This document shows positions 48,235 through 58,990 of a stretch of 64,000 nucleotides of DNA, one piece after another. A program made the position numbers and the translations under genes. Within the stretch, counting starts at the first letter, position 1; the number at the start of each line of letters is the position of its first letter. Source of the DNA: Molanna angustata (Eukaryota > Arthropoda > Insecta > Trichoptera > Molannidae); assembly GCA_963576475.1 (NCBI GenBank), contig OY754967.1, forward strand, positions 23,213,914 through 23,277,913. Direction: 5' to 3'. The notes beneath the pieces are model-generated. The model saw only the letters and a program-made list of their open reading frames with translations, ran no database searches and had not been told where the DNA came from.

Positions 48235-48805
48235 AAAGAGCAAATACGCCTAATTATTGAATATGGTAATCACCTCTGGAGTGGCGCCCCCAATACTACT
48301 GAATATCCTCGATGCTGTACAAAGACGTGCTGTACGTCAGATTGACGACCCATCATTGACGGGTGGATTGCAATCATTAGATCACAGACACATGATCGGT
48401 TTCTAAGTTAAATCTATAGATACTACGAAGAGAGATACTCAGAAGAACTTGCATCTCTGGTCTCTCTTCCACCCATTCACAAAAGAGTCACTCGTTTTAC
48501 TCAATCTCGATACAGAATTGAATTATATAAAAGGTTGCATTCGCCTACAATGAAAGTTGAATAAATATGTTTAGGTACTTCATTCCTTATAACCCATCCT
48601 AATCATCCACATCCTTCCCACAGATAATACATAGGTACTTATTACAAATTACAATATATGAAATGCTTTTTTTATTCTATTTTTTGTAACTGTCATTTTT
48701 CTGTACTTTCTGGGATTGGTATGTAATTGGTCTCATTTCTGTAAATCGTTTGTGTATTGTAATTGTTAACATGACTGTTTACTAATCCAAATAAATAAAT
48801 AAATC
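48235..48805 (+). pseudogene. Jockey-type LINE 3' end with AAAT tail
   Basis: The frames give LIIEYGNHLWSGAP, then LDAVQRRAVRQIDD, GGLQSLDHR-like sequence, YYEERYSEELASLVSLPPIH and RVTRFTQSRYRIELYKR. This is the 'eYcsHlW.gap...ld.lqrrA.r.i.dp.l...l..L..RR' C-terminal segment of Jockey-group reverse transcriptases. After a stop, a 3' UTR of about 200 bp ends in AAATAAATAAATAAAT. Frameshifts are present. Confidence 0.8.
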
Positions 48806-49039
48806 TCAACACCCGTCCACAGTAAACCTTCAACATTCACGAACCAGTCGCTTCTCGAACTAATTTATTAACATAGCAGCCAGGATGTGAAACGAACTTC
48901 CAAATTCTATTTCCACCCGTTTCCTGAGCAGATTGCAAACCCTCCCCAGCGCTACGTAGTGCGCTTCTTCGGAAGAGTATAATGGACTCAAATTCTAACA
49001 GCGCGTGTTTCCCTACGCATTCGTTAACTTTATTTATTT

Positions 49040-49330
49040 ATTTAAATCTTTCTCTAAATATGGTACATATAATTAGTACACTGGTGGGCTTATTGCCTAA
49101 CGATAATTTCTTCCAAACAACCAGAGTAAATGTTAAATATACAAAACAGTGTGTACAACGGCACTAAGTTAATCACATTACAAAATAAATAAAAATAGCA
49201 GAAGAAAAGCAAAAAAAAACAAAGAAGATAGCATATAGGAACAATTCAAAGCAATGATAAGAAAACTAAAGGATAAGGAAAGGAAGAGGAGAGGATGATG
49301 TAATCAGGTGTTGTCAGATAAATAGTTTTG
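49040..49330 (+). repeat. interspersed repeat with A-rich tail
   Basis: ATTAGTACACTGGTGGGCTT then ATTGCCTAACGATAATTTC and TTCCAAACAACCAG resemble a degenerate segment at 53060-53150 (TACTGGCGGAAATATTCCC, then AATTTCTTCAAACCAACCA). It runs into an A-rich tract. It is probably the untranslated end of a retroelement, of unknown family. Confidence 0.5.
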
Positions 49331-50072
49331 CTTTAGCCTTAAATAAAAATTAATTTAAATAAAAAAGAACTTAATTGATCATTCACCTTGATTTTATGCA
49401 CTCTTAAAGCACAAATAATATATTTTTTTCTGAAAGACGTATTATGGTTATGGGGTTATTTTAAAAAATGCTGTAAATTTCTCATTTGTGATACTAAATT
49501 TAAATTGTGTGACGACCATGTTCAAAATAGGTAGGTACTTATGATATTTATTTTCAAATTGTTTAACATGTTTGATTTCAAAATATTCCTAAATGCAATG
49601 TTTGAGGTATGATGCCCTCTTAAACTCTCACAATACAAGTCCGACGCCCGTTCTCTTCCCAGATACGAAAGGAAGAGATATTTTAACAGCCGACAATCTA
49701 CCTAACAGACATTAGACACTTCCCAACGAAGAGAAATAACACTCTTTGTCTATCGTTCTCATTCATATTCAAACACGCTTCCGCTACAAATGAAGTTGTT
49801 GAACAACAACTCAACGTTCGCAGAATAGTGAGAGAATATTATTATGAATCCTTCATCGGTGTAAAGTTTTATAATATGAAATGGACAAATACTAATCATA
49901 AGTTGATCCGTGAAAACGAATTAAACTTACCTAATAACGATCATTTAGTTTTGATACAAATCAAAATCATTTCCTTATTTTCAGCACAAATATATTTTTG
50001 TAATGGAAAAACTGATTAGAGAATAGAAGGACTAGACCGCCATAAAAAATACAAAGACTAGACTCATCATCA

Positions 50073-50255
50073 GGGAGGCAAGTCCGGTCAAACGGTGAAG
50101 TCAAAACCCTCATGACTACTTATATCATGGATACAATTATCATATAGAGTTCTATAACGTCTTAAGATATTTAAGAACTCCATGTGATAATTATATCCAT
50201 GATATGGGTAATCATGAGGGTTTTGATTTCACCGTTTGACCATACTTTCTCCCCC
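50073..50255. mobile_element. hairpin MITE (family M1), copy 2
   Basis: Same palindromic structure as 44780: arms with AAGTCCGGTCAAACGGTGAA and its complement, inner TATCATGGATACAATTATCA pairing with TGATAATTATATCCATGATA, and a CTTAAGATAT centre. The arms remain well paired. Confidence 0.88.
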
Positions 50256-50439
50256 AGGACTATAATATTTTCAATATATCTCTATGGTGTCGAAACTTGA
50301 ATACTGTGTGGGTCTTTTGATAATTCTGTAAAAGGATATCACACCAGGTAACAACGATTGGGTAATATGAACCCTGAGTAGTGTTGGCTTTTGGGGAAAG
50401 CAGCCTCCAAAATGTTGAAAAATGTTATAGTATGAAACG

Positions 50440-50850
50440 TTTTAGTATAAAGCGTGATGTCTCCTTCGTCCAGTAATGGACATAGGCCTCCCCCTGAAAC
50501 CTCCACAGCGACCTTTCTTGGACAGACCACATCCATCCGCCTCCAGCCACTCGTCTAATATCGTCTGACCCGCGTCTGACCACCTTATGTGAGGCCTTCC
50601 AACACTTCTTTTGCCCGTTCTAGGTCGCCATTCTAGCACTTTCTAAGTCCATCTGGAGTCTTTGGTTCGGGCGACATGCCCTGCCCAGCTCCACTTCTGC
50701 TTGGCATCCTTTTGGACAACGTCAGTTATTTTGGTTTTCTCTCTTATCCACAAGTTAGTTTTTTATCTCAGTATTCTCCTTTCCATGGCTCTTTGTGTGA
50801 CTGCTATGTAGCATTTTGTTTGTGAACACAAGAGTTTCACAGCCATACTA
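50440..50850 (-). pseudogene. LINE (RTE-like) C-terminal remnant
   Basis: The minus strand reads SYGCETLVFTNKMLHSSHTK, later LGRACRPNQRLQMDLES in another frame, then VLEWRPRTGKRSVGRPHIRW and SDAGQTIL. The GRP-x-x-RW block and the order match the C-terminus of RTE-like LINEs. Frameshifts separate the blocks. Confidence 0.78.
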
Positions 50851-51299
50851 GTTATGGAAGACTATTAGATATATTATCACTTTAGTTGGTGTAAACTCCC
50901 CGACAGAGACAACAATTTACTAAACTTTAAGGTGACTATCGGTGGAGGTTTTAAACCAAAGTGTCAGTCGATAAAAGGCGTGATTTTTTATAGTCTTGGA
51001 ACAGAGACGGTCCTTGGTTAATATGAAAACATTGTATAACTTCATACACAATGCAATTGACTGTCCTGAAATTACGGAACTTCTCTCCTTCAACACACGT
51101 CCCATCGCGTCGTACGCGAAGCCCACTTTTGTTTCACATACCGCACCGTAATAATACTTACACGAAAAACGCACACCTCATACGTATGATGAACACTTAT
51201 AATCATGAACATCTGGATGTCGATATTTTTCATTTAGGACCTAACTCATTTTCTACTGCCATCAGTTCAAGTAATAATGATTGAATTTCACTGGATGAT

Positions 51300-51610
51300 T
51301 GAAGTATCAAGATTGAATGGAGTAAACTATGTGAGCTTGCAGGTACCTATATATTCTCTCTTACACTTATATAGACACCCTCACACACATATACACACCC
51401 TTACAATCATACGTACACACATACATATGATACATATACTCATGCACTATCATTCAGATATAAATGTTTTTCATATGTAGCTTTAAGTATGTAAGCACAG
51501 CAGTCATAATTTATTGTTAATAATGTGGAAATTTGTTATTGGTTTTAGTCTTGTAGGTACTAATGCATCTATATAAAAATTTCCCAGAAATAAAAAAAAA
51601 AAATAAAAAA
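51300..51610 (+). repeat. probable retroelement 3' end with poly-A
   Basis: CA-rich ACACCCTCACACACATATAC repeats, like those after the reverse transcriptase stop at 58067, are followed by a unique stretch and then AAATAAAAAAAAAAAATAAA. This suggests the 3' UTR and tail of a LINE whose coding part is missing. It is an inference from layout only. Confidence 0.45.
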
Positions 51611-51704
51611 CCTATAGCTGAAGTGTCGAAATAGCAATTTTCAACACTATATATATGAAAACCACCACTAGTCAGTGTTATCCAGTCGTTACTTTTTTTT
51701 CACA

Positions 51705-51872
51705 AAATGAATATGTCCTTGTTAAACAAGTACATATACATCTTCCTACGTTCCCTAAAATAAGCAAATAAATGCTTGTGCTATAGGTTAACAAAATCAG
51801 TCGAGGCAGGATTCGAACTCTCGACCACTGGATTACTAGCCCAGCGCGCTAACCGCTCTGTCATCGACCCAA
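51705..51872 (-). mobile_element. tRNA-derived SINE, family 1 (Thr-like head)
   Basis: Nearly the same as 35763: the head contains GGGTCGATGACAGAGCGGTT and CTGGGCTAGTAATCCAGTGG, and the body and tail run to AAGGACATATTCATTTTGTG. It is a better-preserved copy with the full tail. Confidence 0.88.
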
Positions 51873-52581
51873 CTTGCTGTGGTTACAGAAAAAACAGCGT
51901 ATCTATGGCGTAAATTTACAACATATTATAATTATAATATAACAGATACATTCAAAAGATAAATCCTTTGTGAAATAATATAATTTTCTTTTTTCCTTTT
52001 TTTTCGCGTCTTGTTTTTTAATAAAAAATTGTATAAAAAATATATTACGTAAATTTCAATCATTGTCATGAATTTATCAAGAGTATTTCAAAGACAAAAA
52101 CTGTGTGTCCTTGTAATATTTATTAATAAAACACAATGGATCTTTTGTGATAATATGATAAATTTTCAGCACAGAAAAATAATACAATTCAAAGTGCTCA
52201 ACTAATTCATCAAGAGTATATAACGGAAACAAGATGAAAAACTTCAAAATATTAAATGCTGAGTAAAAATATGATTCATAAGTCTAATTTTGAAACTAAT
52301 TATTATTTATTAGATATTTGTGGCTTTGTACAACTGACAAAAATATTACTGTCCAAATAAAATAAAGGCGTTAACTTGAAATGTTTTTAAGACATTAAAA
52401 TAAGAAATGGAGAGGAAACGATTATACTTTTCTAAAGGATCTGACAAATTACCACAAAAAAAATATTAATGTCTGACAAATTAACAATGGAGACTGTTTG
52501 TGGCTCAGGGCCATTTCCAGAATTTTGTTGATAATACCGAAAGAAGAAAATTACAAAAATAAATTTATATCATTAATATTG

Positions 52582-52769
52582 AGGTAGGTAGGTAGTCCAG
52601 TCAGACGGCGGAATCAAAACCATGCATGTTTACCCATATCATGGATATAATAATCTTATGGAGTTCTATAATGTCTTAAGATATTATAAAACTCCATATG
52701 ATAATTATATCCATGATATGGGTAAACATGGATGGTTTTGACTCCGCCGATTGACCAAACATGCCCCTC
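52582..52769. mobile_element. hairpin MITE (family M1), copy 3
   Basis: Arms ACGGCGGAATCAAAACCATG and CATGGATGGTTTTGACTCCG, with inner TTTACCCATATCATGGATAT pairing with its complement. The centre is CTTAAGATATTATAAAACTC. Same family as 44780 and 50073. Confidence 0.88.
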
Positions 52770-53129
52770 AGAAGTAAAATCTTCAAGATACACAAAAATT
52801 TATTTTTTATTAAACTAAAGTTAAAGTCAATACAGACAATGTTAATTGGAGGTTCTGCGCTCCCGAATCGCTCGATATATGTGCTCCAACAAAATTTAAT
52901 TACTTAAGCACAAGGTTTCTTTCTTTTCGGAGATAATTTCAAATTTTATTTATGATATATTTTATACTTTTATTGTCATGATTTATCTTTTATCCTTTTT
53001 TATACTTTCATATTTATAAATTTAATTAACTTTACTATACTTACTTATATGTATGTAACTTTGTACAAAGAATGTACACAGTACATAGGTAGGTATATAT
53101 TGAATACTGGCGGAAATATTCCCATAAGA

Positions 53130-53400
53130 CAATTTCTTCAAACCAACCATTCTTCTTTTTTCGTCTTCCATCTCTCCAAGAGTGGATATAGGCCTCTTCT
53201 GAGTACTTCCACTCGTTTTTTGGCTCCTTGGACCCATCTACTTCCAGCGACGGGAACAACATCATCGACCCACCTTATCTGAGGATTCCTCTTTTTATAC
53301 CCCATGGTCTTCATTTCAGAATTCAGGATGCCCATCATCTTCATTCCCTCTCTGGCAACATGACCTGCTATAGTTTAACTAACCATTATGGAAGCGTAAA
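53130..53400 (-). pseudogene. LINE C-terminal remnant
   Basis: The minus strand reads GYKKRNPQIRWVDDVVPVAG, SRWVQGAKKRVE, then in another frame the SLEEAYIHSWRD-type end. This is the 'gR...RW.DDi..vaG..W...A.dR..W...eEAy' terminus of a LINE ORF2. One or two frameshifts are present. Confidence 0.75.
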
Positions 53401-53569
53401 AAGACAGAAAGAAAATATATTTTTTACGTAGAATGTAAATACTATGTGATGTGTGATAAATATTGCTAAAACTAAGTACATCTAAAGTAATAAATAACAT
53501 CGGAATCAAAGATCATTATTTCAAGTAATAATTTATAGTATTTTTTTATTAAGATAAAACTACTTTAAA

Positions 53570-53702
53570 AATAATAATAATAAACACTTCCTTGCACCCT
53601 GCGCAAGTAGCGATTTAATTGCCTAATGGCAATTTCTTCCGACGAACTAGAGTTTCCAGCCCAGAGAAGCACTATTAGCGTGAGAAATTAATTTAAAAAT
53701 AA
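53570..53702 (-). mobile_element. SINE family 3, head-truncated
   Basis: The tail ATAATAATAATAAACACTTC and body CTTGCACCCTGCGCAAG, then TTGCCTAATGGCAATTTCTT match family 3 in reverse. The tRNA head is missing. It faces another copy 250 bp to the right in the opposite direction. Confidence 0.75.
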
Positions 53703-53950
53703 AGCCTTCCTATTGAGTTCCATATCAAGCCAATTTTTGAAAGTTCTATGTATTTTAATCATAAAAATCTGTTTGTTTGAAAATAAGCAAAAAAAAAACA
53801 CCATCGCCATCTATGAAATAACGAAGAAACCTTTTTTGCAACATTCGATCTATTGAGAAAATGGTTTGTAAACAATGACGTTATAAGACCTCATACATAA
53901 AAACAACTGCATGGAGCTAAACTATTATACTTATAAACACAACATCCGTT

Positions 53951-54130
53951 CGGTTTCTGTGCTGGCGTCCTGGGTTTGATTCCCAGAAGATGAGAAATTT
54001 ATTAAAATTCATTTCTCTTGCAAATATTGCTTTTCTGGGATGGAAACCCTGGTTAGTTGGAAGAAATTACCATACGGCAATAAACTCGCCACTTGCGCAG
54101 GGTGCAAGGAAGTGTTCATTATTATTATCT
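53951..54130 (+). mobile_element. SINE family 3, partial head
   Basis: CGTCCTGGGTTTGATTCCCA is the B-box region. The body GGAAACCCTGGTTAGTTGGA then CTCGCCACTTGCGCAGGGTG leads to a CATTATTATTAT tail. The A-box half of the head is degraded. Confidence 0.8.
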
Positions 54131-54523
54131 CTTCGCGGAGTAACCGGTAAAAATAAATCAAACAACGGAGGAGTTCTCAAGTTGCTTAGTTATTATGTAC
54201 CTATGTAATTTATGGTGGTGATAATAAAAAATAAAATTTCTGTAGGTAATTGTTTAAAGTGGTACCTGTAGGAATTTCTTGCACACGTGTTGATTATTGT
54301 TGTTTTTTATATGTTGCTGATGACGTATGGGGGTAACTTTGGTATGTTTATATTTTTTTGGTGTGTTTGGTATGGTGTTTGTATATGATAATATTATCGG
54401 GACTATTGTTACTTTTTCTTGTTTCCATTGTGAATTTTTTTCATTGTTGTTATTATTATAACATATTCAAAATGAAAGAAAATATTATCAATAACTAAAA
54501 TTTAACATTTTAACATATATCAG

Positions 54524-54735
54524 ACTGTTGAGCCAAAGGTCCCGGTTTCGATTCCCGGTGGAGACACAGTTTTTAATTGTGTTTTCAGTCTGGATCTGTG
54601 AGAGGATAAATATCTTAAGTCTCCAGAATGCGGCAACTTGTTATCGGGTGCGTGTTTTAAATTAATATTTGACGTAGTACCTGTTAGTTGCCCGAGAAGC
54701 AATGTAAAATAAATAAATAAATATATAAATATATA
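54524..54735 (+). mobile_element. SINE family 2, 5'-truncated
   Basis: It begins in the anticodon region (CTGTTGAGCCAAAGGTCC), followed by the B box CGGTTTCGATTCCCGG, the family 2 body and a tail of AAATAAATAAATA. It is collinear with 15173-15410. Confidence 0.85.
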
Positions 54736-55946
54736 TGTACATCCAAAATTAAACACATCATTTGCGCAGCACCATTACACATAGTGGCAGAACATTTTTT
54801 CAACAAACTTCCAACGGATATATGAGAGTCAAATCATGAAACGCTAGGTAACAAAATAAAAAACACTAAAGTAAAACAATAGGAAAAGGACCAGTTGAAA
54901 AGGCCTTCACCAGGCGAAACGGTCGTTCTGGAGAGTAAAAATAAATGTAGAAAGAAAAACAAGTGTTTAATTTATTTAAAAATGGAATTCTACATAGTAA
55001 ACGCTGTCAGTGTAAATAAAATTAAAAGAATAGGAAAAGGGTTAATAGAATCATGGCGTATAGATCATTTTATTGATTCGATGCTTTTTTGTTTACCTAA
55101 AGTTATAATAATGTTGAGTTTATATAATATTTTGTGTGTCTTTATGTAATTGAATCGTTCTATATGTACTCACTTTCTCAGCACGAGCATTTTATGCTTT
55201 TTGGGAAAGAGAAAAGAAAACAATGTACAAATTTAAATATTTTTTTATTGAATAAATAAAATAAAAATATTATAACGAACGTTCAAATGCTGCAAATTCA
55301 AAATGCTTTATTTAAAAAAAAATCCGTGATGTATTATTTGTGTATCTCGCTTATTTTTCTAAAATTCAACGAGCTTGTAAACGAATGAAAGACGTGCTGA
55401 GGAGTTGGTTTATTGGATGTTCATGAAAGAGATATCCTTCGTCACTAAACTCGTTATTGATGCCATTCCAGCATAGCACAGCGCGGAGTTGTCGCAATAT
55501 GAAAACTTTATTTTCCAATCACGCGCTCAATCACACCCCAACCCCCTCAGGGGGATGTGCGACGTCTGGTTGCTAAGCATTTCACGGCGCGAACAATCAT
55601 CCCCATTAATAACGACTGATTGACAAATTTGAAAATCAAAGGTGGAGGGGTGGACGCCTTCGTAGCAAAAACACCTTTGAAAAATTTTTTTGTAGTCAAC
55701 ATGGTTTGAGCTTCTTCGTGGCGCTATTTATAAATAACGACAGGATTTTAAAATACACTTCCTATTTTACAACGTAAAATACGGCTGATTAAACTCCAAA
55801 GGAAACGAAATAAATAGGAAATATTAAAAACAAAATTAATTAATATATCTTCTCATAAAAACGATATACACTATCATTGAAAATAAGATCAAACGAGTGG
55901 GTTGTGGCCAACACTAAACTCTCCACACCACAAATATTGACAATGA
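54736..55946. other. AT-rich stretch with a GC-richer island
   Basis: 55430-55720 is GC-richer (TCACACCCCAACCCCCTCAG) and followed by TATTTATAAATAA. It could be a promoter region or an old repeat, but no exon is evident. 55880-55930 contains a GGGTTGTGGCCAACAC block homologous to units in the Helitron-like elements. Confidence 0.4.
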
Positions 55947-58067
55947 AATATTTTATTCATTCATATAATAAAGTTATTTGACCAAGCGAATTACGATGTT
56001 ATAAATGACACTTTAAGCAATACTCATTGGTCATCAATTCTTAATACATTAGATGTAAACCTTGCCCTACAAAATTTTTACTCAACCGTAGAATCGATCA
56101 TAGAAGATTACGTTCCTAAGGTAGAAAAACGAGTAAAGAAATTTCCAATCTGGTACACACGTGCCCTAATTAAGGTTACAAAAGAAAAACTTAAATACTT
56201 CAAACTATGGAAGCAGTTAAAAAATCCACTAGACTATCACACGTTCTCATTGCTACGCAGGAGACAAAAAAAACTCTCTAATATAGCATTCAAAAACTAT
56301 ATTGTTTTTATAGAGAATGGAATACAAAGCAACATAAAAAAACTTTGGTCTTATGTAAAAGCTAATAAACAAACTCCAAATATACCAGACTCTGTAACTC
56401 TAGACTCTGAGTCTACAAATGAACCTCAAGGTGTCGCAAATCTTTTTTCAAAATTTTTTGCATCAGTTTTTGTACCGGATACAACTATCAATGCGGATTA
56501 CCCCAATTCAACGACTCATCAACTTGACACCGCACTGATCCATACAGTTAACATTAACGAAGAAGTAACATATAAATATATTTCCCAAACTGACATTAAC
56601 AAAGGGCCAGGATGCGACAACATACCGGGTATCTTCCTAAAAAAATGCGCTAAAACCCTAGCACTCCCAATATCAAACATATTTTCCAAATCTATAGATC
56701 AGGGAATATTTCCAGTTAAATGGAAAACTGCTCTAGTAACACCTATACATAAATCAGGAGACAAACATGATGTGACAAACTACCGGCCTATCTCTAAACT
56801 TCCAATACTCAGTAAAATCTATGAGAAAATCGTATACGACCAATTATATCCTACCATAGCACCCTTCATTTCAAATAAACAACACGGTTTCATGAAAAAA
56901 AGATCCACTATCTCGAATTTAACCGTCTTCATACAATTCCTACACGAAACGATGGATAAAAATATTCAAACTGATTGTGTATATACTGACTACTCCAAGG
57001 CGTTCGACCGTGTGAATCATAATACTCTATTTAAAAAACTACTTCATATGGGCATTTGCGGAAACCTATTTAATCTACTCCATTCTTACTTAAGCCAACG
57101 ATACCAAACAACTGTTGTTAAAGGGTTTTCCTCATTGCCAGTTAATGTTACATCAGGTGTACCCCAGGGCTCTCATCTCGGTCCATTGCTTTTCCTTGTG
57201 TACATAAATGACATTGGGAAATGCTTCAAACATTGCAAATTCTCTGTGTTTGCAGATGATATGAAAATATACAAAGAAATTAAGTCGGGTGCCGATTGTT
57301 GCGCTCTTCAATCAGATCTAGACAGACTTATGATTTACTGTAAAAATAACTACCTCTCTCTAAATGCTTCTAAATGTTTTGTCATATCGTACACAAGAAA
57401 AAGGAATAAAATTTGCCACAATTACAATCTAGATAATGTGAACATAAAACATAAAAATGAATGTAAAGACCTTGGAGTGCACCTTGATGCAAAACTTACC
57501 TTTACTCAACATATAAACACTGTTATTACAAAATCATACAAACTACTTGGATTCATATTTAGAATAGGTAAATCTTTTAAAAATCCGCAAACCTTAAAAA
57601 TATTATATTTCTCACTTGTCAGAAGTACACTGGAGTTTGCATCATTTATTTGGAACCCGCTGTATAAAATCCATATAAAAAATATTGAAAACATCCAACG
57701 CAAATTTTTGAAACGACTCAACTATAAATACAACAATAATACAACGGTTAATAATATTCAAAGTTTAGCGAACCGACGAACAATGACTGATTTATCTTTT
57801 ATTTATAATGTTTTAAATAACCATATAGACTCCGCCGATATACTCACACTTATTGACTTTAATATACCTATAAGACGTACAAGACATACACCATTATTTA
57901 AATGCAAATATTATAAAACAAATGCTGCAATAAATTCACCAATCAATAGGGCCATGGATGCTTACTCAAGGTATGTGGATATTTTAAACTTGGACATTTT
58001 TTACGACTCCCCAAACGAATATCGACGGAAAATATCCCAAATAGATAAATTAGAAAACAATAGCTAA
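55947..58067 (+). CDS. reverse transcriptase ORF2 of a non-LTR retrotransposon, 5'-truncated
   Basis: An uninterrupted frame of about 700 codons runs from just after a TGA at 55944 to TAG at 58065. There is no ATG near the start, because the N-terminal endonuclease domain is missing; recognisable homology begins at FDQANYDVINDTLSNTHWSS. The RT domain follows in order: INKGPGCDNIPG (about 56594), NYRPIS (56778), QHGFMKKRST, motif A YTDYSKAFDRV (near 56978), motif B SGVPQGSHLGPLLF (near 57153), motif C FADD (57249-57260), then the thumb and a C-terminal region (SLVRSTLEFASFIWNPLY). All catalytic aspartates are present. The motifs place it in the Jockey/CR1 group. Its codon pattern is intact, so insertion was probably fairly recent, but it cannot retrotranspose alone without an endonuclease. 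Confidence 0.92.
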   Translation, partial: NILFIHIIKLFDQANYDVINDTLSNTHWSSILNTLDVNLALQNFYSTVESIIEDYVPKVEKRVKKFPIWYTRALIKVTKEKLKYFKLWKQLKNPLDYHTFSLLRRRQKKLSNIAFKNYIVFIENGIQSNIKKLWSYVKANKQTPNIPDSVTLDSESTNEPQGVANLFSKFFASVFVPDTTINADYPNSTTHQLDTALIHTVNINEEVTYKYISQTDINKGPGCDNIPGIFLKKCAKTLALPISNIFSKSIDQGIFPVKWKTALVTPIHKSGDKHDVTNYRPISKLPILSKIYEKIVYDQLYPTIAPFISNKQHGFMKKRSTISNLTVFIQFLHETMDKNIQTDCVYTDYSKAFDRVNHNTLFKKLLHMGICGNLFNLLHSYLSQRYQTTVVKGFSSLPVNVTSGVPQGSHLGPLLFLVYINDIGKCFKHCKFSVFADDMKIYKEIKSGADCCALQSDLDRLMIYCKNNYLSLNASKCFVISYTRKRNKICHNYNLDNVNIKHKNECKDLGVHLDAKLTFTQHINTVITKSYKLLGFIFRIGKSFKNPQTLKILYFSLVRSTLEFASFIWNPLYKIHIKNIENIQRKFLKRLNYKYNNNTTVNNIQSLANRRTMTDLSFIYNVLNNHIDSADILTLIDFNIPIRRTRHTPLFKCKYYKTNAAINSPINRAMDAYSRYVDILNLDIFYDSPNEYRRKISQIDKLENNS

Positions 58068-58180
58068 CCATGGCCCATCACTCTTAAGTCCACATACTCT
58101 CTTTTACACACACACACCCTCACACACCCTCACACACCCTCACACACACACACACACACACACCCTTGTTCGCGGATGTC
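55970..58180 (+). mobile_element. Jockey/CR1-group LINE, 5'-truncated insertion
   Basis: This is the insertion that carries the RT frame. The left boundary is put near 55970, where protein homology starts just after the expected endonuclease domain. The right part is a 3' UTR of about 110 bp rich in CACACACCCTCACACACC. The exact 3' end and target duplication could not be fixed, because CA repeats and the 116-bp minisatellite follow. Confidence 0.75.
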
Positions 58181-58384
58181 CCATTGTGAAGACCTTTACA
58201 AAATTACCGATTGTGCGGTCCTACCTTTCCCGTTGATTTAGCAATATTTGAGCTGTGGAACCCGCGAGTGTTTTCTCCCTCCAACGCAGCTATCTATCAG
58301 GAATTTTTATACACTCGAGTGGTACGGAGATATCGTCATTCGAAGAACGTGACAAAAATGCGGATTCCGCGGACGTTTGGTTAC

Positions 58385-58700
58385 ATAGCGTCTGCATAAT
58401 ATCATAAACAAACTTATTAACACACTGTCCTTACATTACAATAAATTCGTACGAAATCACACACACTGTCCGCATTTTCATGTAAATTCGTACGCAATTA
58501 CACAGCGTCCGTATAATATGATAAACAAACTTATTAACACACCGTCCCCTCATTACAAGAAATACGTACGAATTCACACACTGTTCGCATGTTCATGCAA
58601 ATTCGTACTCAATTACACACCGTCCGCATAATATGATAAACAAACTTATTAACACACCGTCCCCACATTACCTTTTTCATGTAAATTCACATACAGTCCC
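58385..58700 (+). repeat. about 116-bp minisatellite, 2.7 copies
   Basis: ATAAACAAACTTATTAACAC recurs at 58404, 58521 and 58636, each followed by CACCGTCC-like and AAATTCGTACG-like words. The copies are moderately diverged. Immediately left is the LINE 3' region. Confidence 0.85.
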
Positions 58701-58990
58701 TGATCTAATTATTAGCCCACCCTGGTATATTTGGTACATTATGACTTTTTCCTCTTGTTATTAATACATATCTTAATTTATGCAAAAACAAAATATTGAA
58801 TATTGTTTTGGATATATTTTATGGTTCATTTTATTGGTGGCAACACTAATTTATTATTAGGTTGGCAACATTTACACATGAAACTATGTAGGTACGTATG
58901 TCAGGATAGTATAATGTGGAGTTCAGTCCTATTTTTCCTACCCCGAATGGGTAAACCAATTGATGGCATAATATTATGAAGATTAATTAG

